This document shows positions 21,101-32,963 of a DNA stretch of 64,000 nt, in pieces. The notes under the pieces were generated by a model, which saw only the letters and a list, made by a program, of their open reading frames with translations, ran no database searches and was not told where the DNA came from. Made by a program: the position numbers and the translations under genes. This stretch comes from Patiria pectinifera (lineage: Eukaryota; Echinodermata; Asteroidea; Valvatida; Asterinidae): the NCBI GenBank assembly GCA_029964075.1, contig CM057133.1, forward strand, positions 17,818,699 to 17,882,698, read 5' to 3'. Every line of letters starts with the position of its first letter. Positions within the stretch are counted from its first letter, which is position 1.

Positions 21101-23177
21101 TAGATGGCGCCCTCCCATACTCGCGGTCATCGTGCCTTGGTTGTTTCCCATGCGGGTATTTCTCACGCCCCACCGAAGGGTCCCACATTGGCACAACGTG
21201 GCATGGAATTATTTAGCCTTTGCGGAGGTTTGCGCTCTCTGAGAGCTTTTTAATTTACTATCCTGTCCGACCTGTCGTTGATTTTTTCCCCAGCGGTTTT
21301 CGGATCTTGGTTTGATCATGTACTCAGCTATTGGAGGCAGCGGAACAATGATAACGTCCTGTTTCTGAAGTACGAAGATCTCCACAAGGTTCGTAAGAAG
21401 TTTCACTTAAACAGTTAATTCGCTTGATCAATTAATTAACTCGATCCATGTCATACATTGCAATGGTACACTGTTCAGAGGGCAGATCATAAAATGCCGA
21501 GCCTTGGTCACTGTCACCAGTCATTTTAGGCTGGGTGTCATCGTCATTGTCGTAGTGTTCTTGTATCAAACAAACCTCTGTATTGACACCCTCAAGGCTG
21601 ACTGTCATCTATCGTATTCATTGTTGTGCATTCAGGTTTGCCGGCCAGTCAATAGGCCAAGATTGCTCAAGCCAATCACGATTCCTATCCCTTATTTCTC
21701 ATTTCTCTTGCGAATTTTGTGAGTCTTGCTCATGCGGGTTTGAAACATTGATGGGGTCGAACTCTGAACCGTTCTTTGAGCTTACATTTCTGAGTACTTT
21801 GGAATAACATTAACACAAAAGTCGTCCCACGGTAGTAAAGTTGTGGCCAGGATCATTTTCAGAAATAACCATAGGCCTAGGCTTCCATATTACTTTTAGA
21901 GATGGTCCTCTTTTATTGAAGCTTTAATTTGTGTGTATTGAACACGTTGGGGAGGTTTAAGTTCGTCCCCTGTTTCCCCTTTTTAAGTGTAGCCTATCAC
22001 TGGTGTCTTATAGGTAACGTCTCGATAGTCCGAAGTCCCATTGGTCCGAAGTCCCATTGGTCCGACGTTCCATTGGTCCGAACTCCCATTGGTCCGACGT
22101 CCCATTGGTCCGACGTCCCATTGGTCTGAAGTCCCATTGGTCCGAAGTCCCATTGGTCCCACAAAACATAATACTGTGTAGTTCCAATGGTTCAGGTTGA
22201 CTGACTCTAACCCTAACCCTAATCCTATGGACGTCGGACCAATAGGACGTTTATACCAATGGAACGTATAGAGCAATGGGCCGTCGGACCAATGGGACGT
22301 CGGACCAATGGGACGTCGGACCAATGGAACTTCGGACTGTAGAGTGGCGTACATACCGGGGCGGCACAGTACAGGAGGGACGTGCCCCCCCCCCACCCCA
22401 GCGGATGTCCGTACCCCCCGGGTTCCCCCACCCCATTTAAAATCTTATATTGAATAGATATATACATCATTGTCTTCATTGCCCCCCGCCCCTTTTGATA
22501 AATCTGTGCATCCCTAGGTGCCCCTCAGAAATTTAACCCTAGCTACGCCACTGATCTTACGACTCTTTTTTTGGGCTGGTCTACATGCACCCTCAGGACC
22601 TCAGGGGATCTATCTGCAAAGTAGCTAAGCATCTCGGGAAGGATCTACCCCATGACGTCATCGATGGCATTGTGGAGCGCGTGACCTTTGGTGGGATGCT
22701 GAAGACTTATCAGCATCTTGAGGAAGAGCGAGGGGAGGAGGGGAAACGAATGACAAGTCACAAAGGCAATACCTTTTTAAGAAAAGGTGAGACACTGTTT
22801 ACAAATCGTGTCGATCACAATGCACGGAAAGTGGTAATCATGGCTTCTGAGTGACTTCTAGCTCTCTCTCTTGCTAAGAACTGAGGACACATTTTTTTTT
22901 ACCTTTCAGCACTCTTGTAGAGCATTTACATTCGTAAATTAAACCCCCAAAAATGACAGAAACAAAGAAACAAACAAACCAAAAATGATATTATATGTCA
23001 TGAAATGAATCTATCAATCAGAATTAAAGGCAAGGTAAGTGTTCTCGTTTCATTTCCATTACAGGAAAAGTCGGCGACTGGAAGAACCACTTCACAGTGG
23101 CACAGAGCGCCCTCTTCGACAAGATCTACGCCCTGAGGATGGAAGGGACCGGCTTGGATTTTGACTTTGAGATTTGA
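17950..23177 (+). CDS. Cytosolic sulfotransferase gene B (six coding exons in the window)
   Basis: It encodes a PAPS-dependent small-molecule sulfotransferase. The exons are 17950-18160, 19740-19972, 20062-20167, 21294-21388, 22597-22786 and 23065-23177; junction phases 1,0,1,0,1 all agree. Motifs in order are SYPRSGTHW (5'-phosphosulfate loop, split by intron 1), ILSHCLE (equivalent of the catalytic His), [18 protein letters not shown] (3'-phosphate site), GSWFDHV, KYEDL and [13 protein letters not shown]. The start is unresolved: the frame is open from a TAG at 17947, the first in-frame ATG is 18037 (286 codons), and a Met from an upstream exon is likely. Length from 18037 fits the family's 285-300 residues, although the loop then lies closer to the N-terminus than usual. 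All key residues are present. Substrate is not predictable. Confidence 0.9.
18487..18690. repeat. ACTCGT-rich degenerate repeat in intron 1
   Basis: Many imperfect GTACTCGTACTC units fill this part of intron 1. A piece of the CTCCGCC-type repeat (GTGATCCGGA, TTTAAGGATTCTTCGCCATTG) lies just before at about 18230-18280. Confidence 0.5.
19030..19300. mobile_element. Long inverted-repeat element in intron 1
   Basis: The arms 19030-19086 and 19243-19300 are near-perfect inverted copies (AGCAGTAAAATAGGGGTGTA, GGTGACGCCACC, CAAAATAGTCCCCC). The 155-bp spacer ends in a GCGCCACTG motif that recurs at 19351, so hAT-derived sequence is mixed in. No coding sequence. Confidence 0.7.
19740..19972 (+). 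CDS. Gene B coding exon 2 (of those visible)
   Basis: The acceptor is CAATTACAG. It completes the SG codon and encodes [15 protein letters not shown] through the [13 protein letters not shown] segment with the catalytic-type His. It ends in phase 0 before GTAACA. Confidence 0.9.
20062..20167 (+). CDS. Gene B coding exon 3
   Basis: This exon is entirely the 3'-phosphate-binding segment: [18 protein letters not shown] with the Arg and Ser that contact PAPS, then [15 protein letters not shown]. The acceptor is CTTTTTGAG and the donor GTAAGT, phase 1. Confidence 0.92.
20857..21250 (+). repeat. Dispersed CTCCGCC/GGCGGAG repeat in intron 3
   Basis: It starts ACCTCCGCCAAGGAGGTTA with a run of TTGG units, has ATTGACGGATTTGCATGAAA and GTGATCCGGATC in the middle, and ends GCGGAGGTTTGCGCTCTC. 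I recognise these landmarks from a repeat found in many animal genomes. The shared segmental duplication as seen in the window begins inside it. Confidence 0.65.
21294..21388 (+). CDS. Gene B coding exon 4
   Basis: It encodes [13 protein letters not shown] and [10 protein letters not shown]. The donor is GTTCGT, weaker than the GTAAGA four bases downstream, which would shift the frame. It is duplicated as 181-275. Confidence 0.9.
22026..22341. repeat. Palindromic 16-bp minisatellite with telomere-like core, copy B
   Basis: It has the same plan as 911-1178 but three more 16-bp units, two in the left arm and one in the right. The CCCTAA run is kept in the centre (about 22205-22228). Confidence 0.8.
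22597..22786 (+). CDS. Gene B coding exon 5
   Basis: It encodes [15 protein letters not shown] to KGNTFLRK. The acceptor is CACCCTCAG and the donor GTGAGA, phase 1. Confidence 0.9.
23065..23177 (+). CDS. Gene B coding exon 6 (last)
   Basis: It encodes [20 protein letters not shown] and the short C-terminus LDFDFEI, with TGA at 23175-23177. The AATAAA present in copy A's flank is absent here. Confidence 0.9.
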
Positions 23178-23546
23178 TTGGAGTATACTGGAGAAACATT
23201 CCCGAACCTACTTTTCTAAAATAACCTTGCAGGCTCTGATATTAAGGCTCCTTTACTACATTACGTCAATGCGCCCAATTGGGCTACAAAACGCGTTTTC
23301 AACGAAACGATGTTAATTGGAAAGAGTAAAAGTAGGATATAAATATCCTTTCAACCATCCTTTTAAAACTGGGCGTTTTTGTGTTAATCTTGCGATGATG
23401 GCGCGCGAGACCGAATACCGGGGTCAAAATATGGACGAAAAATAGTCTGGTTCCCATTGTCATTCGGACTTCAAATGTGGGGACAGGTAGCTAGCCAAAT
23501 AACGCCCTCCTATTGTGTCGGCTATCTCTCAAATTGGCTTATTTTG

Positions 23547-25407
23547 GGTGCGTTCGTACGTTTAGCTCACCCGAGTCGACACGGGTCAGCCCCGTGCCGT
23601 TCGATAAGCTCTGACGTCATTCTCGGGGCTCACCCGGGTCAGCCACCACAGACCCTGCTCGTGGGGCAGAGTCACTGGTGGAAGTACGTCACGCATGCGT
23701 TGTTCATTCCCTAGAAACGGACAAATATGGCGGCTGGACAGCAGAAATCTCAAGTGGACTTAAAAGTTGACTTTAAGGTAATTATTTATTGAGTTCATTG
23801 CGAGTTTTGAGGCTGTAATTCGTCACCGACACCACGAACTGACACCCGGTGGTCAGCGTTGCAGAAATACAAATCGGAGAAAAACGCTTTTAAAGGTTTG
23901 ACAAGAATTTACTCAGTAAAATAATCCATATATCTTAGAGGTTTTAGTATCACTTAACGTGAAAATGCTTTAACTACTCAATTATAAACGTTAAATTGTG
24001 AAAATATGCTTAGTTAATTAGCAATTAAATGATTAAGATGGTATCAGTTCGTGAAAACGAAAATTTATGTGTTTTGGGAGAGTGCGCGCATGCAATAGCG
24101 CCACAGAGTGTCAGCTCGTGAAAACGAAAACTGACGTAATTTCTGCGCATGCGTGCGCGCACTCTCCAAAAGCACGTCAATTTTCGTTTTCACGAACTGA
24201 CACTCCCTAACGCTATTGCATGCGCGCACTCTCCGAAAACACGCATATTTTGGTTTTCACGAACTGACACCCTTTGCAGAGTCACTTCGTGGTAAAAAAA
24301 AAAAACCCACAAGAATTGACCAATTTCTTGAAAATTCCTTATTAAAATTCGCTTATTTTAGATGATTTTGCAGATTATGCTGATGCCCGGAAACACATCA
24401 GGGAACTTCAGGAGAAGGGTATCATCCGAGAGTCCTCAAGCCAGTTTGCATCGCCGATAGTGTTGGTCAGAAAGAAGAATGGTGGACTCAGGCTCTGTAT
24501 CGACTACCGAAAGTTGAACAGCCGCACCATACGAGACCAGTACTCCATCCCGAAGATCGAAGATACTTTGCAAAGTGGTTCTCTTGTTTAGATTTGAAGT
24601 CAGGGTACTATCAGATCGAGATGGCAGAAGTAAAATAATCCATATATCTTAGAGGTTTTAGTATCACTTAACGTGAAAATGCTTTAACTACTCAATTATA
24701 AACGTTAAATTGTGAAAATATGCTTAGTTAATTAGCAATTAAATGATTAAGATGGTATCAGTTCGTGAAAACGAAAATTTATGTGTTTTGGGAGAGTGCG
24801 CGCATGCAATAGCGCCACAGAGTGTCAGCTCGTGAAAACGAAAACTGACGTAATTTCTGCGCATGCGTGCGCGCACTCTCCAAAAGCACGTCAATTTTCG
24901 TTTTCACGAACTGACACTCCCTAACGCTATTGCATGCGCGCACTCTCCGAAAACACGCATATTTTGGTTTTCACGAACTGACACCCTTTGCAGAGTCACT
25001 TCGTGGTAAAAAAAAAAACCCACAAGAATTGACCAATTTCTTGAAAATTCCTTATTAAAATTCGCTTATTTTAGATGATTTTAGCAATTTTAACTTCGTC
25101 ATGTTAAACTTTATGATACAAACTACTAATATCGGCAAAAGAAGAAAATTTTAATTTTTGATTTTTTTTGTACACGTGTGATGCAGAGGGTGTCAATTCG
25201 TGGTGTCGGTGACGAAATTCAGCCCAACTTTTTTGAGTTTTGCAATTGAGTAAAAAGCAGTAAATCTCATACTAAATCCCAATCCAAAACGGGCCTTTTG
25301 TCAGTGGCTACGGCCACGGCTAAGGGTGTCACGTAAGGATCATGATGGCCCGCGGCTGACCCTCCTGCCTTACCCGAGTCGACCCAGGTGAGCTAAACGA
25401 ACGCACT
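23547..25407. mobile_element. Nested inverted-repeat DNA element, copy B, with internal duplication
   Basis: It is the partner of 2402-3558. The hairpin centre has lost about 19 bp (GGGAGAGTGCGCGCACACA side). The segment from 23917 to about 24368 is repeated at 24631-25082, and a piece of retrotransposon Pol lies between the two copies. Confidence 0.7.
24371..24630 (+). pseudogene. 260-bp piece of Ty3/Gypsy reverse transcriptase inserted in the hairpin element
   Basis: It matches 29450-29709 over its whole length, including the 16-bp deletion and the C-to-G change that are found in copy B Pol and not in copy A. It has no LTR, tail or target duplication. It joins the flanks at TG on the left and AG on the right, which are shared short overlaps. 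This points to templated copying during break repair, not transposition. Confidence 0.85.
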
Positions 25408-25916
25408 CATAGTGTACTCTGAACACTATCGGGTAGCTTTAGGTTACTCCGTAACGAGATGGATGGCTTTTAAACAGAATAGGCATTCTGAATCAAAATT
25501 AAATACAACTTCGTGCACGCTGGAACCATGCAGCTATTCTATAGGATATTAGTTCTATGTATTAATCATCTTGCTTTCTTAAATGCTTACATCTTGCTTG
25601 TGGCATGTGGCTTGCAGCTAAGTTGCTTCACTGAAAAATTACCTGGGTAAAATTTTTAAGCATTGGGCGAAAACTGCAACTACCCAAAATTGGGTTGTAC
25701 CCCACCCAATTGTTTGGGTTAGAATTTCTGGTTAAATTTAACCAAAACTTGGTTAACACAAGACCAAAATTAATTATACCGACTAAGGAACTGGGTTTTT
25801 ACCCCGAAGCCAATTGTGTTATGAAGCTAGCTGTTTGGGTTTATATTTACTTAGAACTTGAGGTTAATTTAACCCTAAGCTTGGGTTATGAAGCTACGCT
25901 TGGGTTGTTTTATATA

Positions 25917-25983
25917 TGTCGGACCCTGTTAAATTTGGAACCGACATAGGTCCTCAGACAACGCTTGAGAATAACCTGTGACA
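25917..25983 (+). repeat. 5' LTR, copy B (67 bp)
   Basis: It is the intact 67-bp LTR from TGTCGGACCC to CCTGTGACA, including the 12 bases lost in copy A. Confidence 0.88.
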
Positions 25984-25987
25984 AAAT

Positions 25988-26008
25988 TGGAGGCACCACC
26001 CGGATTTG
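25988..26008 (+). promoter_or_regulatory. tRNA primer-binding site, copy B
   Basis: It is identical to 4128-4148 and starts TGG four bases after the LTR. Confidence 0.75.
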
Positions 26009-26372
26009 CTCAATTTTAACCATTGTTTCCCTTGCATACTTTTATCTTCAGATCGTTGTTTTGAAACAAACGTGTTGATTGCTTATTTTTTTCGTTGAGG
26101 GAAACATCATTAATCTTTCACAGAAGCTCCTCATTGAAGTTGGTTTATTCAACTGTTGATTCCTATATCATTTATATTGCCAATGTACATGTATATTTGC
26201 TGACAAATTTATCCCTGCCTATATTGCTGATTATTGATTGTCATTTGTGTGTTGAATTTGTATAAGTTGTATATTTTATTTTCACTTGCTGCATTTCCCC
26301 ATTGCTATTCCTTCGCCATATTTTTTATACTGAATTGTGTAGTGTTGTTAATACCTGTATCAACAAAGCACG

Positions 26373-28370
26373 ATGTCGGATTCGTTTTCTGAGGCCCTTA
26401 AGGAATTTCTGTCTGGTCAGGGAAAGACTTTGGAAGATCTTAAGTCCCTTGGGTTAGGCGCAGAAGTAGAGGAAGGTGATGGCAACAAACCAATTGTCCA
26501 TGTCATTGACAACGGTTCCAGCAGGTCATATCGCCGTCTGAGGCTGTTTTCGGGGAAATCGCCCGTTCCGTCTGGCGAGTTAGACTTCGAAAATTGGCGG
26601 CGGTTGGCTCGCCAACTCCTAAAAGATGAGAACATCCCGGACGGCGAGAAGAAGAGGAGAATCACGGAGTCGCTGGTCCCACCTGTCCTCAACGTCGTCT
26701 GGGCTGTAGACGACTCGGGAGCCCCGCTCATGAATACCTGACGTGCCTGTCCCGGGCGTATGGGTCTACGGCAGATGGGGATGAGCTTTTGACGAATTTC
26801 AGGTGCACTTATCAGAAAGCAGACGAAAAGGATTCCGATTATCTCCTCCAGTTGCATACCCTCTTAACACAGGTCGTTGAAATGGACGGCATTAACCCCG
26901 ACGATTCCGACAAATTATGTATGAAGATACAAGTGCTGTTGTTCTCACTCCCGAAGGTGAATCAGATTCGTTCTCCGTCAACACTGGAGTTCTACCTATT
27001 TATCATAGTTCTGGATTATGCCCTGCGGACAGCATTAAATGTAACCGATGGTCTCACCCTCTCACGCCGTAGGAGTAGTAGACACCCTGCCCAATACCTA
27101 TCCGACCTAGATTATGCAGATGACATTAGTCTGCTGGCTGACACCCTCCTTGATGCCGAATCTCTCCTCCATAAAGTAGAAGCTTGCTGCAAGTCCGTTG
27201 GTCTCTCTCTTAACGCAAAGAAGACTAAGTACATGGTCATCAACCCATCTATCTCTGATGACGTCACTGCACTAGATGGCAGTAAGCTCGATAAAGTTGA
27301 TGACTTCAAGTATCTGGGCTCCTACACCAACACAGCTCATGACATCGAGTGTAGAAAAGCTCAAGCTTGGTCTGCTCTGAACGCACTGACCAAAGTATGG
27401 AGATCCTCGATCTCCAAGACCACCAAACTTAAGATCTTCAAGACCTCAGTAGAATCCATCCTCCTCTACGGGTGCGAGTCCTGGACCCTGACCAAACAGA
27501 TCTCTGCATCCATTGATGGCACCTATACACGGATGTTGCGGGCTGTACAGAACGTTTCTTGGCAACAACATCTCCCTAACTCTGTTCTGTATGGTGCCCT
27601 TCCCCTATCTCCACCACCATCAGACAGCGTCGCCTTCGGCTAGCCGGTCACGTTTATCGACATAATGAGCCAGCTAGTCAAGTTCTCCTCTGGAACCCTG
27701 AAGCCCCTCGACGAAAAGGTCGTCCCAACATGACCCTGAAAACATCCATCGAGCTAGAAACTGGTCTGAGTGGTCCATCTCTTTGCTCAACACTATGCTC
27801 GACAGGGACAGTTGGGCCCAACTCATCAAGTCAACATGAAAATGAATGAATGAAGAAGAAGAATTCCGACAAGACGCTGTGTAGCCAATTCCAGCGAGGC
27901 TGCTTGTATAATGACCCGCTGCTGAGCATGCTCCAGCTGAGAGCAAAGAAGGACAATCCCCCTGGTATGCTGCATCTCCTTCGAGAAGTAAGAGCTGCAG
28001 AGGCCTTGCTGGAAGAGAAATCTGACAGAAGGAAAAGCAAGTCCAAGCCCTTGAAGAAGGTATAGTCACTATGGCCCAGACCGCGCAGAATGTCAAGACG
28101 GCCCCCAGCCCAGCAGCAAGAGACGGCGGAGAAGTGGCCGAGTTGCGGCAAACCGTTGACCGTTTGCACCGCCGACTTGACGGTTTTTTAAAGAACCAAC
28201 CCAACACTCCCCGTCGTCCATCTCCTTCGGCCACAGCCCCAGGTAGAAATTTCCGATCCATTTTTTGCTACCAGTGTGGTGAAGACAACCACCGAATGGA
28301 TTTCTGCAGCAAGCCAAAGAACCCAGCCCTGGTACAAGAGAAGATGATGTTGCGTCTGTCCCGACCTTAG
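26373..28370 (+). pseudogene. Gag of the Ty3/Gypsy element, copy B (broken)
   Basis: The ATG at 26373 opens 122 codons, one fewer than copy A (GATGATGG against GATGG). The same frameshift follows at about 26735 and the LINE at about 26978-27852. The zinc knuckle CYQCGEDNHRMDFC is kept at about 28270-28310. An extra TA at about 28061 adds a stop (GGTATAG) that copy A does not have. Confidence 0.85.
26978..27852 (+). mobile_element. 5'-truncated LINE fragment inside Gag, copy B
   Basis: It is the partner of 5120-5995. YADD is kept. One C of a CCCCC run near 27601 is lost, so the frame ends early at 27641-27643. The TGAA tail is unchanged. Confidence 0.85.
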
Positions 28371-28623
28371 AGTGAGCAGAGTTCGGGAAACGACAGCGGA
28401 CAGCTGTAGTTGCCCGAATAGCCGTCCCGAACTCATCCAAGGGCCCAGTGCGTCACCCGACTGTGTCGACGCGGTGTCAGGGAGTTTCTCCTTCAGATGT
28501 TCCTAGAGGTGTTGTTGGTAAACAGGTCGTTACCCCCGTTACTCGCAAGTCACGTGCGTAACTACTTCGTACCACGCTCTCCATCTTCCGCATCGCCAGC
28601 TACATCCCCTATCACACCTCGCG

Positions 28624-29670
28624 GTGATAGGCGCCGCTGGTCAGCCTGTCCCATATAAGGGATACATCGAGTTAAACCTTAAGTTTCCCGCTAATTCCAC
28701 CGGGTTGCAAAGAGAAGTGACGACCCTCGCCCTTGTTTGTCCGAATGGCCAAGGAGCCGATGATGTACCCCTGCTTGTTGGGACTAACACTAGTGTAGTC
28801 CGAGATATGGTTCGAGTTTGTCAGCAGAAAGGTCGCAAGGATTTCCTCCGAAAACTTCCAGTTGATAGCGCATGGGTACAGGTTTACCAACACTACCCCA
28901 GTTTGAATTCTGCCGGCAGTCTTGGGCCAGTCAAGTCCTTGAAGGCTACAGCACTGAGACCAGGTGAACAGGTTGAAATCACCACGCGAATTAATAATCG
29001 TTCGCGGTCCAAGCTGGAAGTTCTAATCGAGAAGGAGAACTCATCGCAGCTCCCAGATGGCGTTGAGCTGAAAACTTCCTTGGTTGAGTTGCCCGCCCAC
29101 AGGATGGCCAAGACGAGAGTCATCCTCACCAACACGTCCTGCCAGAGTGCAGTGATTCCCGCCCGATGCCGTCTTGCCTCGACGTTCATTATTGAGGAAG
29201 AGCTGCCACTCGATGCAGAAGGACCCCCTGTGTCTCCGTCCACCACCAGTAGTGAAGACATTAATCTTGACTTTGATGGGTCTCCCCTCCCCGCAGAAGA
29301 TGTAAGGCGAGTTACCGAGTTATTACGTAACCGCCCTGATGTGTTCGCCAAGAGTGACCTAGATATTGGGTGCACTACTGCTGTAAAACACACCATCAAC
29401 CTGTCAGATGAGAAACCATTCCGTGAGGGTTGTCGCCGTATCCCCCCTGCAGATTATGCTGATGCCCGGAAACACATCAGGGAACTTCAGGAGAAGGGTA
29501 TCATCCGAGAGTCCTCAAGCCAGTTTGCATCGCCGATAGTGTTGGTCAGAAAGAAGAATGGTGGACTCAGGCTCTGTATCGACTACCGAAAGTTGAACAG
29601 CCGCACCATACGAGACCAGTACTCCATCCCGAAGATCGAAGATACTTTGCAAAGTGGTTCTCTTGTTTAG
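28624..29670 (+). pseudogene. Protease-like region fused to N-terminal RT, copy B
   Basis: This frame stays open from the GYIELNLKFP segment into RT (SPIVLVRKKNGGLRLCIDYRKLN), which shows that the protease and RT were one polyprotein. It ends where a 16-bp deletion between two TGCA repeats shifts the frame. Confidence 0.8.
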
Positions 29671-29672
29671 AT

Positions 29673-31100
29673 TTGAAGTCAGGGTACTATCAGATCGAGA
29701 TGGCAGAAGACGACAAGCACAAGACCGCTTTTTGGTGTCCTCTTGGGTTTTATGAATTCAATCGTATGCCCCAGGGCATAACCAACGCCCCTGCAACGAC
29801 TTTCCAACGACTCATGGAAAGATGTTTTGGCGATCTCCATCATAACGGTGTTTTTGTGTACCTGGATGACATTATTGTGTTTGCAAAGACCGCCGAAGAG
29901 CACGAGGCTAAGCTGGTTCAAGTTCTTGACCGTCTACGTCAATTTGGGCTCAAACTTAGTCCTGCCAAGTGCAAGTTTTTCCAGTCTTCTGTGAAGTGCC
30001 TTGGTCATGTCATTTCAGCTGAAGGTGTGAGTACCGACCCCAGCACGATTGATGCGGTGAAATCGTGGCCCGTTCCCAACACAGCCAGGGAATTGAAATC
30101 ATTCCTCGGATTTACAGGGTATTATCGCCGTTTTGTAGAAGGTTATTCTGCAATAGCGAGACCCCTCAATGAGTTGACTGCTGGTTGTGATTTGACGAAA
30201 CGACGGTTTGGCAAGAAACAAAAGAAGAAACATCAACCAAAGCTTCGTAGCCCAACTGAGCCCTTTGGTGATCTTTGGAGTTCAGCGTGTCAGACTTCGT
30301 TTGAAACTATCGTACAAAAGCTAACTTCAGCCCCCGTGCTATGCTTTGTAGATTACGACCAGCCATTTATCCTCCAAACCGATGCAAGTGGGACTGGCCT
30401 CGGAGCTGCACTCTACCAAGAAGATGATGATGGCCGACCGCGTGTCATCGCCTACGCTAGCCGCGGACTTTCGAAGTCCGAGCTGAACTACCCTGCCTAT
30501 AAGTGGGAATTTTTGGCTTTGAAGTGGGCCGTTACAGAGAAGTTCCACGATTATTTGTATGGAGGAGAGTTTACTGTCCTAACCGATAACAACCCGCTAA
30601 CGTACGTTTTGACTACAGCAAAACTTGATGCTACTGGGCACCGCTGGTTGGCTGCATTGGCGAATTACAACTTCGTTATCAAGTACCGTCCTGGTAAAAG
30701 CAATGCAGATGCCGATGGGTTGTCTAGGCGACCCCAGTCTAATAGGCAAGCAGATGACGAGTCACTGTCAAATGAAGAAAAGCTACGGCGTCTCCGTGAG
30801 CGACTTGGTGAAGTTGGCCAGAATACCGTGTGTTCCAAAGACGTTTTTCGGGCTGTTTGTCAACGACATGATGTGCAACGAGGAGTCGCCATCACTGAAG
30901 ACAATGATGACGGCCACACCCTAGTTGAGAGCATCACTGACTCTGATTATATCGTGCCCTGCGAGTTAAACCAAATGACCGGCCAGACAGCCCTACCAAC
31001 CATGGAGATCAGTGACTGGCGTCAACTCCAGCTAGACGATGATGCCATTGGTGAAATAATTCCATACGTGAAGAGAGGACAGCGTCCTACTACAGAGTAG
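29673..31100 (+). pseudogene. RT-RNase H and start of the integrase region, copy B
   Basis: It contains YLDDIIVFA and TDASGTGLGAALYQ, as in copy A, and GEF(T)VLTDNNPLTYVL. It ends at a TAG that is CAG (Gln) in copy A. The catalytic residues are present, but the N-terminal fingers are out of frame. Confidence 0.88.
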
Positions 31101-32454
31101 CGATCAACACTGTCTGAAGAGGCCCAAATACTTCTTCGTCAGTGGGATAAACTGTCCCTTGAAGGTGATGTTCTCCATCGAAAGACTACCACCAATGATG
31201 GACGTGACACACTGCAACTAGTTCTCCCTAAGAGTCATCGAAACCAGGCCCTGCAAGGTTTACACGATGATGTTGGCCACCTTGGATATGACAGAACCTT
31301 AGATCTCCTTCGTTCCCGTTTCTATTGGCCTAAGATGGCGATGGATGTAGAGAAGAAGTGCCAGACGTGTCAACGATGTGTGAGACGCAAGCGACGACCT
31401 CAGAAGTCTGCGCCCTTAGTCCCCATCAAAACTACCACACCCATGGAGTTAGTCTGTATCGATTTCCTTTGTTTAGAGCCTGATGACAGTGGTACGAAAA
31501 ACATCCTAGTCATTACTGATCACTATACACGCTACGCTCAAGCCTTCCCCACCAAGGACCAAAAGTCTCGTACCGTTGCCAAGGTATTATGGGAGTCCTA
31601 TTTCATCCATTATGGTTTCCCCGAACGGCTACATTCCGATCAAGGTAGAGATTTTGAATCACAACTCATCAAGGAATTGTGTAACATAGCTGGCGTGAAG
31701 AAAACTCGTACTACCCCATACCATCCCCAAGGAAATGGCCAATGTGAGAGATTTAACCAGACCCTCCTAAGTATGCTTGGTACCCTTGATGTCCCCCTAC
31801 TTCCTAATGTTCGGCCGTGAGCCCCGCCTGCCGATTGACGTTCTGTTTGGATTGCCCTCTCAGTCTGGTGTCAAGAGCCGCGGCCAATATGCAACCGACC
31901 TGCAAGAGCGATTGAGACGAGCCCATGAGCTTGCGTCGGCCATGATGGAGAAAACTGCCCAGATGAATAAGTCCCGTTACGACAAGAAGGTTCGGGAGAA
32001 TGCACGTGAGGCAGGTGACAGAGTACTCATCAGAAATGTTGGTCTTAAGGGACCACACAAGCTTGCTGACCGTTGGAGTAAAACCATATACAGAGTGCAT
32101 CGGAGGATGAGCCCTGACATGCCAGTCTACGTCGTGAGCCCAATTGATGGCGAAGGTCCAGATAAGACGCTTCACCGAAATATGCTCCTCCCCTGTGGTT
32201 TCCTCCCCTCTGATGAAGATGAACCTAAAGATACAGAGCGACCTAAACCAAAGCCTTGTCGTAAACGTCCCGTTAGACGACATTTACTCGCACGCGCTGA
32301 CGATATGGATGACGCACTGGACTCTGACCTATGTGATGAAAACTTCTATGCACTCCGCCCAATACCAGCCCCTAGAATATCGGTCCGTCTCGACCCGAAT
32401 GCACGTCTTTCACCCGCAAGTAATCTCATCAGAGCCGACACCTCTCGCCGATGA
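31101..32454 (+). pseudogene. Integrase remnant, copy B (83-bp deletion)
   Basis: The HHCC zinc region, CIDF, HSDQGRDF and GNGQCERFNQ are kept, giving the D, D and E. An 83-bp deletion between two GATG repeats then shifts the frame; the GPY/F-like part continues in another frame to 32454. The paired short repeats suggest microhomology-mediated deletion. Confidence 0.88.
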
Positions 32455-32926
32455 CTCTCCATCCCCCGCTCATATCTCAGTTGAAAGTGACTCCACCCAA
32501 GATTCACCCCATTCCAACTCAGACGAAATCATGCCGTCTGTCAGCAGTATTGATACCAGTTCTCCTTCTAACTCATCCAACTTGGATGAGCACAATTGTG
32601 ATGAGGACGCGGAGTTGGATCCTTCTGCCACTGCCAGCATCACTGACAGCAGTTCTCCCTCTGATCCATCCGCCCCGGATGATCGAGTTCATGATGAGGA
32701 CGCGTCTGAACCCCCCCCCCCCGTTCCGGAGCCCACTGGTGAGACCTCAGCTGACCCAGACACAGATGTGCCAAACGTTGTCTCCCGACCTGTACGGAAT
32801 AAAAGGCCGCCGAAATACTACGGATTTGAAGGGCTGGAGGCCAAACTCCTTGAGCAACACCTTATGACGCAACAGCGAGCCTTGGAGGTGACCAATAACC
32901 TTGTCAATGTCATGTGTCAACGGTAA
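32410..32926 (+). pseudogene. Acidic Pol C-terminal tail, copy B
   Basis: Here the acidic tail is uninterrupted to the basic RPVRNKRPPKYYG segment and the stop at 32924-32926, 25 bp before the polypurine tract. It is out of frame with the upstream integrase frame. Confidence 0.6.
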
Positions 32927-32951
32927 ACCTTTCTATCTTTGTAGTAGTTTT

Positions 32952-32961
32952 AGAAGGGGAG
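32952..32961 (+). promoter_or_regulatory. Polypurine tract, copy B
   Basis: AGAAGGGGAG ends two bases before the 3' LTR. Confidence 0.8.
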
Positions 32962-32963
32962 TA

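Noticed and set aside
24371-24630. A second, separate retrotransposon insertion
   Set aside because: There are no ends, tail or target duplication, and it carries copy B's private deletion.
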